64,000 nt of DNA, taken from the NCBI GenBank assembly GCA_030835305.1, contig JAURPJ010000058.1:1-64000 (forward strand), given 5' to 3'. Below the pieces are notes generated by a model. It was not told where the DNA came from, did no database searches, and saw nothing but the letters and a program-made list of their open reading frames with translations. Positions 1 to 10,400 of the stretch are shown piece by piece. A program made the position numbers and the translations under genes. The stretch's first letter is position 1. Every line of letters begins with the position of its first letter. The stretch comes from Verrucomicrobiota bacterium. GTDB lineage: Bacteria > Verrucomicrobiota > Verrucomicrobiia > Verrucomicrobiales > Akkermansiaceae.

Positions 1-138
1 ACTTGGACACGCGTGGATTTCGCGACCGAGGTGGCTGGTCCAAGTGCCCAAGCCTACCGGGCGCCTGAGGTTGGTCTGGTCTCGGTCTTTACGGCAAGTC
101 CTGCCCCAAACACATTTTACCGAATTACCGTCCGATGA
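1..138 (+). CDS. C-terminal end of an upstream exported protein (partial)
   Basis: Frame 1 is open from the window edge to a TGA at 136-138, giving 45 residues that end in FYRITVR. This ending resembles the FFRVYVE end of the 628-residue protein at 15150-17036, and both look like the last strands of a small beta domain. The stop overlaps the ATG of the next gene as ATGA, the coupling also seen further along this operon. I infer that the run of surface-protein genes begins before the window. The N-terminus and function cannot be seen. Confidence 0.7.
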   Translation, partial: TWTRVDFATEVAGPSAQAYRAPEVGLVSVFTASPAPNTFYRITVR

Positions 139-1829
139 AATATTTTTTCTTTGCTTTGGGCAGCCTGCTGTTCGCTGTTACCGCCCGTGCTCAGTGGCAG
201 AGCACTACCTACACCCTCAAAGGGGGATGGAACTCGATCTATCTGCACGGTGATGCCAAGCATGATACGATCGCCAATCTGCTACCGGCCGAGGTCTTGG
301 AAGTATGGCGCTGGAATCCTAATCCAAACCAGGTCGGGTTCATTACCTCACCGCTGGTGCCAGCGGCAGGTACACCGGAGTGGAGTGTTTGGAAACGCGA
401 TGGCTCGGTCCTGTCACTTTCTACCCTCACCGGGCAGACCGCCTATTTGGTGAAATGTTCTGGTGCCGCCAGCGATACCCAAACCGTCACGATTGCCCAG
501 CAGACGCTGCCTCCAGCTAATTCCTGGGTCCGCAATGGAGCAAACTTTCTCGGCTTTCCATCCTACAAGAACGGAAGCACCTATCCTACCATGGGTAGCT
601 ACTTTTCCACCTTCCCAGCAGCCCTCGCCGCAAACAGCAAGGTTTACAAGTATGTGGGAGGAGAATTGGGACCCAGCAATCCAGTACAGATCTTTTCTCC
701 CTCTACCGAGCCACTCGATGCCACTCAAGGTTACTGGTTTTCCGCCGAGCTTGTGGGGAATTTTAATGCGCCCCTGGAGGTGAGCTTGAGCACTGGGAGT
801 GCTCTCGATTTCGGGCGCAACGGCAACATCATCACGGCCCGCCTTTACAATCGCAGTAGCTCTATTGCTACCATCGCTATTGCCCCGGTTGCCTCTGCCG
901 CGGCTCCTGCGAGTCAGGAAACTATCGCGGCATCGGTGCCGATCACTCAGCGCACTTTTGATGCCGCTACTGCGACATGGACTGAGGCCCTTCTGGACGC
1001 AGGTGGAATCACTCAGGTGATCGCCCCAGGCTCCACCGTGGAGCTCTCTTTTGGGATCAGCCGGGCCGAGATGACGGCTGCGGCCGGCAGTCTCTACGCC
1101 TCATTCCTGAGATTTACCGACAGTGCCAGTTTGACCGATCTTCTTCTACCTGTGCGCGCTCGTACGAGCTCGTTCGCCGGTCTGTGGGTAGGGGATGCCT
1201 TGGTTAGCGCTGTTGAAAGCAAGCCGGAATCCGATGAGGTGACCGCCACCTCCAGTTCCTATCCGCTCCGTTATATCGTTCACGTGGATGACAGCGGGAC
1301 GGCCCGTATTCTCTCGCAGGTCTTCCTTGGGCAGCTAGACGTCGCCGGAAATGCACGCGGCCTTTGCACCAAGGAGTCTGGCCTACTCTCTTCTGCCAAG
1401 TCCGGAGCCGCGCGCATCGTGGCAGCGCACCTGCCGCTGGACCGGGTCCTCACCGCCACTGGCGCGGTTGGGAATGACACGACTCTCACCCAGACCATTG
1501 ACATTCCCTTTAATGATCCCACCAACCCTTTCGTCCACAAGTATCATCCGGATCACGACAATAAGAGCGCGAGCGGGTCTGCTCTGACTGCTGGTCAGGA
1601 AAGCTACAATGTCAGCCGCGAGGTCACTTTCACTTTTACGGCCTCGCCGCCTGAGGGGAGTATCATCACCGGCTGGGGGAGCTCGGTAATCGGCGGCAAT
1701 TACGCTGAAACCATACAGGGTCTCAGCAAGGACACTCGCGGAGTAGGCACTGGGGATGGGATTCAGCTCTCCGGCACCTTTGAACTCCGCCGTGTTTCGG
1801 AGATCGGTGAGCTCACCGTCTCGCCTTAA
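135..1829 (+). CDS. Exported protein with WN-type beta module
   Basis: The 564-residue product starts with a signal peptide (MKYFFFALGSLLFAVTARA, cleavage before Q). Residues about 25-110 form a module opening TLKGGWNSIYL, with later landmarks EVLEVWRW, PEWSVWKRDG and TGQTAYLVKC. The same plan occurs twice in the 628-residue protein at the other end of the operon (KKGWNLVSF ... GYWLKV). The middle is Ala/Thr/Ser-rich and beta-like. The C-terminal part contains a conserved-looking PFNDPTNPFVHKYHPDHDN segment (near residue 460). The start is fixed by the signal peptide and by the ATGA overlap with the preceding gene. I do not recognise an enzymatic domain. A structural or adhesive role on the cell surface is inferred from context only. 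Confidence 0.85.
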   Translation: MKYFFFALGSLLFAVTARAQWQSTTYTLKGGWNSIYLHGDAKHDTIANLLPAEVLEVWRWNPNPNQVGFITSPLVPAAGTPEWSVWKRDGSVLSLSTLTGQTAYLVKCSGAASDTQTVTIAQQTLPPANSWVRNGANFLGFPSYKNGSTYPTMGSYFSTFPAALAANSKVYKYVGGELGPSNPVQIFSPSTEPLDATQGYWFSAELVGNFNAPLEVSLSTGSALDFGRNGNIITARLYNRSSSIATIAIAPVASAAAPASQETIAASVPITQRTFDAATATWTEALLDAGGITQVIAPGSTVELSFGISRAEMTAAAGSLYASFLRFTDSASLTDLLLPVRARTSSFAGLWVGDALVSAVESKPESDEVTATSSSYPLRYIVHVDDSGTARILSQVFLGQLDVAGNARGLCTKESGLLSSAKSGAARIVAAHLPLDRVLTATGAVGNDTTLTQTIDIPFNDPTNPFVHKYHPDHDNKSASGSALTAGQESYNVSREVTFTFTASPPEGSIITGWGSSVIGGNYAETIQGLSKDTRGVGTGDGIQLSGTFELRRVSEIGELTVSP

Positions 1830-1884
1830 CTTCACCTTTTCCACCCACTCTCATTTTTTAAAACAACCGACCACTCATTGTAAT

Positions 1885-4407
1885 ATGAAAACTAAGTTTA
1901 CTTTTATTTTCGCCCTTCTGGCGTTCCAATTATCTCTCAGCTTCGGCCAGACGAGCGCTGTTCCCGGAACCATCAGCTATCAGGGAAGGGTCTATAATCC
2001 AGATGGCACCTTGTTGGGCGCGGGAACTCCCGTGAACCGCACCGTCATTTTTCGCATTTGGGATTCTCCTTCTGCCACCACTCAGGCGAACTTGCTCTAT
2101 TCGGAGAGTCAGACCGTGACGATTTCTGAGGGTGAGTTTAGTGTCCTCGTAGGGAATGGCATCGCCAACACCACTCAGACCTATAGCTATAGTGAGACGA
2201 GTAAACATTCCTCTGCCTCACCCGCGGTCTTCCTCGCGAATGTCTTCGATGGTGACACACGTTATCTTAGCGTGACTGTCGCGAATGCCTCCACTATCTC
2301 TGTTTCGGATTCGGAGATCTCGCCGCGCCAGCAGATCGTCTCCTCCGCCTTCGCCTTTCGTTCGAAATTCGCGGAAGTTCTTGGCACGAGCGCCAGTGGA
2401 AGCGCACTCCAAGTGTTGGATAATGGTAATGTCGGGGTGGGTAATGCTAGTCCTTCCAGTACCTTGACCGTGACCGGGGCAAGCAGCAGCACCGCCAATC
2501 CGCAGCTCCTTCTCACTGCCACCGATACCACCGAGCGCTTGCGCCTCGGTGTCAACGACACCGGCAATGGCACTGGTTTCATCCAGGCTTGGAAAGAAGG
2601 CTCGGGTTCCCAGAATCTCACGCTCAACTCGGATGGCGGTAACGTCGGCATTGGTAATAATGCTCCGACGAATCAACTGTCGGTTACGGGTGCGGCTGAT
2701 TTTAGTGGCAACGTTGGTATTGGCGTCACTTCGCCACTGGCAAAACTTCATGTGAATGGCACAGCACAATTTCGAAGTGGCACGGCATCCCATGGATTTA
2801 TCCAGATGCAGCCAGGTGACGACACCCGTGCCGGTGGTCTGAGCTGGTATAAACCTGGAGGTGCTCGACTGGGCTACATGGGCTTAAATTCAACCAATGT
2901 ATTGTTGGAATTAGAGAATAGTGCCGATTTTAAAGTGGTAGGTGGGGAAGTTGGCATCGGCATGGATCCGACTAATCCACTTTCGGTGAGTGGTAACGCC
3001 GATTTTAATGGCAAGGTCGGTATCGGGACAACGACTCCCGAGCTTCCACTCCATGCTGTAGCAATTGGGTCCAATGTTGTCGCGCGTTTTGATTCTGGGT
3101 CGAAAGGAAGTAACACAGCTGCTTTTGCTGATTTTGCCGGTGGGAGGGCCTATGTCGGTTATAATGGAAGCAAAACAATTTTGGGTTCACCCTCTGGGGC
3201 GGTTGCGAAAGATCTAGTTCTAGCACCGGGGACCGTGGGGCGTTACGATATTAGATCAAGCGATGGCCATCACACATGGAACAGTGGTGCCAATGCTGGC
3301 GCGACCAGAATGGTCCTCAACTCTTCAGGAAATCTCGGTATCGGAACTACGACTCCAGCAGGGAAGCTCTCCATCGCTGACGGGGCTGTTGACAACACGC
3401 GCTATGGATCGTTGCAGATCACGCGGCAGGCGAATGGTCACACGGCAGCTCACATGGCGTTTGTTCGCGCTGGTAATACTGTAATGGGTTTAGGGTATCA
3501 ACAGAACAGCAACTGGTTCGGATTTGGCGGTGGGACGCCAGGGGCCTTCTCCCCATCTAATTTGAGAATGGACGGAAGCAGGGTGCTCATTCATACGAGT
3601 ACAACAACCGCTCGGCTCAATGTGGGTGCGATTAATGCTAACTACTTTTCAGCCGGTCGACTCACCACTAACGGTGGCAGCGGTAGCAACACAGATCGGA
3701 CAAATACACCCCTTTCAATCCGTGCGAGTGGCCACATAATATGTCCAACTTTTGACATTGACTCCGACGAGCGGATTAAAACCGCTATCGAGCCCTCGGA
3801 TTCACGGGAGGATCTTGGGACTTTGCTTGGTATCGAAATCGCGGACTATAAGTACATCGATACCATTGCCAATGGAAACAACCCCCAAAAGAAGGTCATT
3901 GCACAGCAAGTGGAAAATGTCTTCCCGCAGGCTGTCAACAAAAGCACTGGCTCGATTCCGGATATTTTTAAAAGTGCGAAGATTGCGGATGGTTGGGTCC
4001 TGCTCGCCACCGATCTCAAGGTCGGCGAACGCGTCCGTTTGATTGGCGAAAAGGATGAGGCGATTGAGGAGATCATTGAGGTGCGGGGGGATGCTTTTCG
4101 AACCGCTTTCAAGCCAAGTGGAGACCAGGTGTTTGTTCATGGCCGGGAAGTGGAAGATTACCGAACCGTAGACTACGATGCAATCGCGATGCTGAACGTC
4201 TCAGCCACTCAGCAGATTAAGAAGGAACTGGACGCGGTGAAGATCGAAAATGCCAAGCTTAAGGATCAACTGGCAGCGCTCGTAGCCGAGGTTGCCAAGG
4301 CTGATGAAGCCCGCGAAGCTCGCCTGCTCGCGATCGAGCAACGCTTGCTCGGTGCGGCGAAGAACACGGTTTCGATCGCCAGTCAAAATAAGGCAGCTGC
4401 CCAATAG
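1885..4407 (+). CDS. Tail-fibre-like exported protein with C-terminal S74 self-cleaving chaperone
   Basis: The product is 840 residues from ATG 1885, chosen because it begins a good signal peptide (MKTKFTFIFALLAFQLSLSFG); the frame is open further upstream. An N-terminal beta domain (about 25-175, ISYQGRVYNPDGTLL ... EGEFSVLVG) matches the start of the 777-residue protein in this operon. Residues about 190-560 hold many GNVGIG-x-x-P-x-x-L-x-V-x-G units typical of trimeric fibre shafts. An S74 domain starts at S627 in the motif SDERIK, with K632 five residues later. In endosialidases and MYRF this Ser-Lys dyad cleaves just before the Ser after trimerisation. Cleavage here would release about 214 residues. 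The tail ends in a VDYDAIAMLNVSATQQI helix and a coiled coil (about 775-830). It is probably a trimeric surface fibre; the ligand is unknown. Confidence 0.9.
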   Translation: MKTKFTFIFALLAFQLSLSFGQTSAVPGTISYQGRVYNPDGTLLGAGTPVNRTVIFRIWDSPSATTQANLLYSESQTVTISEGEFSVLVGNGIANTTQTYSYSETSKHSSASPAVFLANVFDGDTRYLSVTVANASTISVSDSEISPRQQIVSSAFAFRSKFAEVLGTSASGSALQVLDNGNVGVGNASPSSTLTVTGASSSTANPQLLLTATDTTERLRLGVNDTGNGTGFIQAWKEGSGSQNLTLNSDGGNVGIGNNAPTNQLSVTGAADFSGNVGIGVTSPLAKLHVNGTAQFRSGTASHGFIQMQPGDDTRAGGLSWYKPGGARLGYMGLNSTNVLLELENSADFKVVGGEVGIGMDPTNPLSVSGNADFNGKVGIGTTTPELPLHAVAIGSNVVARFDSGSKGSNTAAFADFAGGRAYVGYNGSKTILGSPSGAVAKDLVLAPGTVGRYDIRSSDGHHTWNSGANAGATRMVLNSSGNLGIGTTTPAGKLSIADGAVDNTRYGSLQITRQANGHTAAHMAFVRAGNTVMGLGYQQNSNWFGFGGGTPGAFSPSNLRMDGSRVLIHTSTTTARLNVGAINANYFSAGRLTTNGGSGSNTDRTNTPLSIRASGHIICPTFDIDSDERIKTAIEPSDSREDLGTLLGIEIADYKYIDTIANGNNPQKKVIAQQVENVFPQAVNKSTGSIPDIFKSAKIADGWVLLATDLKVGERVRLIGEKDEAIEEIIEVRGDAFRTAFKPSGDQVFVHGREVEDYRTVDYDAIAMLNVSATQQIKKELDAVKIENAKLKDQLAALVAEVAKADEAREARLLAIEQRLLGAAKNTVSIASQNKAAAQ

Positions 4408-4470
4408 GCCGATCTTTTTGAGTCCGCGCGTGTTTCGACATTCCTCTTTCTACTTCTCAGTTTTTCAACA

Positions 4471-7400
4471 GTGACCTTCTTACGCTTTCTTCTATATGCC
4501 TCTTTGGTAGGTCTATTGTCGTTCAGCGCCGCCCAGGCGCAGTACAGTATTAAGGCGAGCTCGACGAACCTACTTGATAAACGTTTCGCTGCTGCCACCA
4601 CTGCCATTGCTAATGGCGAGGTCACTGCCATTACGGTGGTGAACGAGGGAGCCGGTTACACCTCGGCCCCTGCAGTGACGATTTCTGCGCCACCGAGCGG
4701 AAACACCGCCACCGCCACTGCCACGGTCAGCGGTGGATTCCTTACGTCCATCACAATTAACTCCGGCGGAAGTGGCTACACAACGGCTCCTTCCATCAGC
4801 ATCGCGCCGCCGCCAGTCTACAATCCCAGCGGCTCGCCAGTAGTTACGACTTCTCAGTATTCGGGACAGGCGAATAGCTCGGCAAGCTCGGGATCCATCA
4901 ATGCCACTGGTTTGGGTCAATCCATTCGGGGCTTTGCTGCGGGCCGCTATCCCCGCGGTTATGATAAGACGAATCCGGCCACTCCTGCGACGACCGTGGT
5001 TCTCAGGAGCTCGAGTTTCGGGTATTCCTTTGCCTCGGGCGTTCCTCGCTATTCTTTCGGAGACGAGATCCCGCGACCCAGTGTGAACTGGAAGGGAGAT
5101 GCGGTCGCAGAGACCTACTGGCGTGTCGAACCCGTCATGCCGGGTGAAAGTTTCGAGCCTGCTGGCTCTAGCAATCTTGGTTCTCTCGGCAGTGGGAATG
5201 TTCCCCTCGCTGCAGGCACCGTTATGGTGACTTCCAGCACCGCTGGCAGCGCCAGCGTGACTGTGGCTTCGGTCCCGGACAACCTCACTCCTGGTGCCAT
5301 CGTCCTGGGAAAGAAGGTGGCCTACATTTCAGGTAATACCGTAACCCTCGTTACACCTGCGAGCATCACGACTTCGAGCGCCACTGAGGTCTCTTTTACG
5401 CCGCGCCAGTCCTATTATTACAGCAGCCATGCCCAGCGGGTTTTCGCGAGCCAACCAGGGCGCGTGACTATCACTTGGGTCTCCAATCTGCCGGACACTT
5501 CGGCCACCGGCGAAACAGTGGCGAGTTACAAATTCCGCCAGGAGACTTTCTCAGTCGCTTCCTCTTCCCAAGTCCCGGTCCGGACCATCTATTGGACGGG
5601 GAATGGGTTCTCGGCTCCGGCGGTGGAGATCCCTTCTGGGCGTATCACGGTGGTTAATCCAATTTATAACACTTTTGTGCCTCCTGGGGTCGCAAACGCT
5701 TACACTCCAGTGGGCGCCAATCCGGGGAATATGACAATGCCCGAGGAACACCGGACCTTGTGGTTTGATCAAGTGGGGACCTCCAAGACACTCAATGCTC
5801 ACAACATTGAGGGTATTCTGATGGTCGAATATCTCGGGGTTGAGGTGGGCAATGGCGCTCGGGTCTTTCTCGGCGCGGATGTCGTTCAGATCAAAAGCGA
5901 ACCCGAAGTTGTCACTGTCACGACCTCTTTGGGCGATGAGCTAAAGCCGCGCGAGGGCGGTCCGGCCCCCGGGGACGAGTTTCTTAGACCCGCAGTCTCG
6001 ATTACCGATTCGCAAGCCCGCCTCGGATCCTATCAGACGTCGGATGGAGTGGCCCATTATTTTGGGGAGAAGGAAAATCTCGACCCCGATCAGGTGCAGA
6101 TTACTTGGATGGAGCAGACGGATGCCTCGATCTATTTCTTGACCGCTCCTGCCACTCCCAACCTCAGCATTCAGTGGCCGAAGCGTCGTTGCGCTTATCT
6201 TCTTAAATGGCCAGACGGTCTTTCGGATTATGTCACGGTGAACGTTCAAGACACTGGCAATACCACCGTCAATGCCATCCAGTTTGACCCCTCAACCTTA
6301 CCCGAAAATAAGTTTCAGGATTGCGCTCCGAAAGTGGAAACCGAGGTCGATCCCGCTACCCAGCGCCTCTTGGTAGATTTCAGCCAGTCTGCTGATAAGA
6401 CCAATCGAACGCTGCTGAAATTCGATTCCGATGATGGATTGTGGTATCAACGGCTCTACATTCAGGCAGACTCTTTGCTGGGCTCCCCGGCGGTTGCGGA
6501 CCCTGACGGCTCGGGACCCCAGACGGGTAGCCCAGCCGTTTATACCATTAACGATACTGACGGTGATGGTATTTTGGATTCCACCCTCACCGCAACAGTT
6601 GGCACGCGTCTAAGCCCTCCTGCTGGCTGTGAGTTAGCTGGCTACATCTCCGGCGGCACCTGCTATTCTGCAGATGCTTATGCGAATCCCTTTGAGGTCG
6701 GCTTCTCCACTGCTGCGACCAAGGCCATCATCCCCGTGAACGCCGTCCCCGGCGAAAATACCCTCAAGGTCTGGTGGTCAAAAAAGATCACGCCGCCTTC
6801 GCCCAAGCTTAAACCTTTCTACGTGCCTTCGGTGGCTGCGATCTACACCGTGAGTTATCCGGCTAGTCCGCAGGAGCTCGTGATTGCTTCCGGCAAGGGC
6901 TTAGAGAATCCCGTCCTCACAGCTGAGCAAGCGGCGGGGAGTGTTTACGTTCAGAACGATAGTAACCTGATTGGTTATAATCCCAATGAGGAACATGCCC
7001 TGATGATTGGCGGGAATGTCTATGCTCTTAGAGATGATCTGAATGATACTACTAACGCGAGTTATTCTTCTGAACCCTATGTTCTCATCGAATATAAAGA
7101 GGCTCTCACTGGCCGCCCGGCGATGCGCGTGGCGAAGGTGATCCGCTCCAATGCGACCTATCCCCTTGAGTGGAACAAGGCTGCGGGGACTCCCGTTCAG
7201 GCACCCATGCCATTGCCTCTACTGCCCCTCCCGCTGATCGATGAGAACGATCCCTATTCTGTCAAGAACGTGGAAGTCGAGGGAGTGGTGGACCAAGCCT
7301 CTAACCCAAATGCTCCCACTGGGACTAACGTGCCGGTTGACTATGATAGCTTCACCTTCGTCGATCGAAAAGGGATGCACTGGCTTTACCGCGGACCGCA

Positions 7401-10400
7401 CACTTTAGGCTCAGCTCCGACCTACGGGATGCGCTATTACTACAAGAGTCTTGCTGGTTTCTTTATCCCCAGCTTGCCTCTGGAGAGTCAACCTCCTGTA
7501 GGCACGGTCATGCCCTTCGTCGCTGCTGATACTAATGAGGACAAGGTGAGTGGTCTTGCCACAACTCTGACCTACTACCCAAAATGGCCGGATGATCCAA
7601 TCTTCGGTGAGCAAGCGGCCACTTTGCCTGAGCTTCAGACCGCTCAGACCTTAACCTTACCCACGAGCGGCCTTCCTCAAGTGCGCGGACAGACCAGTGC
7701 TCAGGTAGGGTATCAGCAATCTATCGCTAATACTGTCGCCAACGGAGGCACGACGTTACCCAGTGTGGTCCTCAGTGATCCGACTCGTCGTAAGACCTAT
7801 GCGCTAGGTGGGGCTGACGGATTCGAGACAATTCCTGCCAGTATACTGACCACCCAATCCTCTGGTCGCACCTACTTCCAAGGTTTGCCGCCCGAACTCC
7901 AGAACCGCTTCTATCTGGATCCAAATTTGGGAACTAGTGGAGCCCTCGTCCTGATCGGTGAGTTTGTTGACGTGCCTGCCGGGGAGGACTACCTTAATCT
8001 TAACGCCCTGTCTGAAGCGGAAGTAGGCCTCGTGAAGGACCTCTGCCCACTCTCAGACAGCTTTAATCGCTCAAAATGGGAAACAGCCATCGATTTTCTC
8101 GTCACTCAGATTGAAACCTTTAGCGAGAGCACCACCGTTCCTGGTTCATACGTGGTAGACGTGAGTAAGGATTCGAGATCCTTTGGTCCCTTGGGTCTTC
8201 CGAATATCGAGGATCCAGACACCGCAGTAGACAGTTATGCGCTCAGCTCTACCGGAGGAGGTAGCGGCTATGTGACGCTCGTGTTTGGCAACGGCGAAGC
8301 TTTCACGGATACCGGTGATCCTGTCGTCATGCAGATCATCAAAGTGAGTCCCACTCTTTACCCAGGGGATTTAAAGGTATTACTCAGCAGTAATCCCCTC
8401 GACGAACAAGTGACCTTGCGCCACAGCGGTGACTATGGCGCTAAGCCGGAGAACTTCGAGTTCGAGTGGCGTTATGGCTTCCCGTTGGGAGGTGTCCAAC
8501 CGGCGCTTGACGGCATTAGTACTTCGATTGGTTCCGCCAATTGGATCAAACCGAATGGCACTCTAGGGAGTTCAATTCTCGTTGGGGGAACACCAGCCGC
8601 AGTGCTCAGTGATCCTGCCATCTTGATGGGGGACTGCTACTTCACGATGGCTTACCGTAAAAAGGCCACGGCGAGTGATCCTGCCGGAGATTGGTCGAAC
8701 TGGACAACTCCGGTCCTAGTAGAGGGCTGGATCAAGCGGGTGTTGGCTAAGATTACCCCGTTCAACCAGCGCATGAGCGATCTCTCGAGCAGTGTCATTA
8801 ACACCGATGTCTCAATGTTGACCCAGGCGGGGACTCGTTGGGATGGCGACATCGCCCTCAATTTAGACAATATCAACGAGGTTGGCTTGATCTCTATTTA
8901 TGAGACCATCCTGAACCGTGGGAAAAGCTTCACGGTGGGCAATGGTATTGATTTTTCCACCACCAATGACGCGCTCTTGCTGGCCGCCGGTTATCTTAAT
9001 GACCTCTATATGATCCTTGGTAACGAGGCCTACGCGGATGCCGCGAACCCAACCATCTCTATTGATGACCAAGCAACCGCTACCGAGGTGAACACGAGCC
9101 GATTTTCGTTCGAGGGCCAGGTGGCCAGTTCGCTGGATGAGGAATTAGCGCTGCTGCGCGGGCGCGATGACTTCACGAGCCCCGGCACTGCGGTGGCCCC
9201 GGCTCACAACCGCCTCTACTGGAATTACACTCGGGGGATTAATAGTGGCGAGGCGCTTTACGCCACCAACTATAACATCAAAGAAAAAACGGGTAGTCCC
9301 AGTGCCAACGGAATTCTTGATGCCGCTGATGCTCAGCGAATGTTCCCCCAGGGTCACGGTGATGCCTATGGTCACTACCTGACTGGGGTGACGAACTACT
9401 ATAAACTCCTTACTCACCCCTACTTCACATGGACCCCGCGGGCCGAGGGCGTCACCGTGTTGGGACAGACCGTGCAAGTCGACTATATGGACGAGCGTAA
9501 ATTTGCTGCGGCCGCCGCGAATGTCGCGACGACGGCTCAGCAAATCTTGGCCCTTGTCCATCGTAAATCTTATTCTGATGATAGGTCTGTTGGCTGGACC
9601 AACCTGCGTGATTCAGACACGAATCCTAATACCAATGAAACCCGGGATTGGGGGCTCGACGAGTGGACCAGCCGCAGTGCCCAAGGTAGTTACTATCATT
9701 GGGTGACTGGGAATTCGCTCTTGTTGGATGAGGATGACGCCAACAGCGGCGTTCAGAAAATTGACCGCTCCACCGTGCCAGAACTTGACCAACTGGTGAT
9801 AGCGGGGGCCAGTTTCCAGACTACTTTGGACAATGCCAACGCCCACCTTAATCCGCTTGGATTGAGCCCCAATGCGATCGCATTCGATATCTCACCGAGC
9901 GAGCTCAATAACGGGAAATCTCACTATGAGCAAATCGAAGACCGCGCCCTCAGTGCGGTAATTAATGCCAAGGGAGCGTTTAACCAAGCCGCGAAGATGA
10001 CACGCCTACTGCGCAGCCAATCTAACCAAACTTCGGCGCAGAATACCGCGATCGTCGATCAAGAAAATACCTATTCCAATCTTTTGATGGATATTTTTGG
10101 CCAACCGTATGCCGGTGATCTTGGTCCTGGTAAAACCTACAGTCAGGACTACAACGGTCCAGATCTGCTTAATTGGAGCATCATTGATCGTCCCTCCACC
10201 ATTATGGTGGATACGACCAAGCAAGTGTCGATTACTCTGCGGGTGCCTACCGAGGCCCCCAGTTTTGGAGCGCTCAGTCTGGAGGAAATCCAAGCCAATT
10301 ATGATGGCTCAAGTTCGATTCCCGTGACCGAGGAAAAGTCCTTCAATGTGTTGCCAAATCAGTATGCTCAATATGCGGACTTGGTGAGCCCGGGAGTCTC

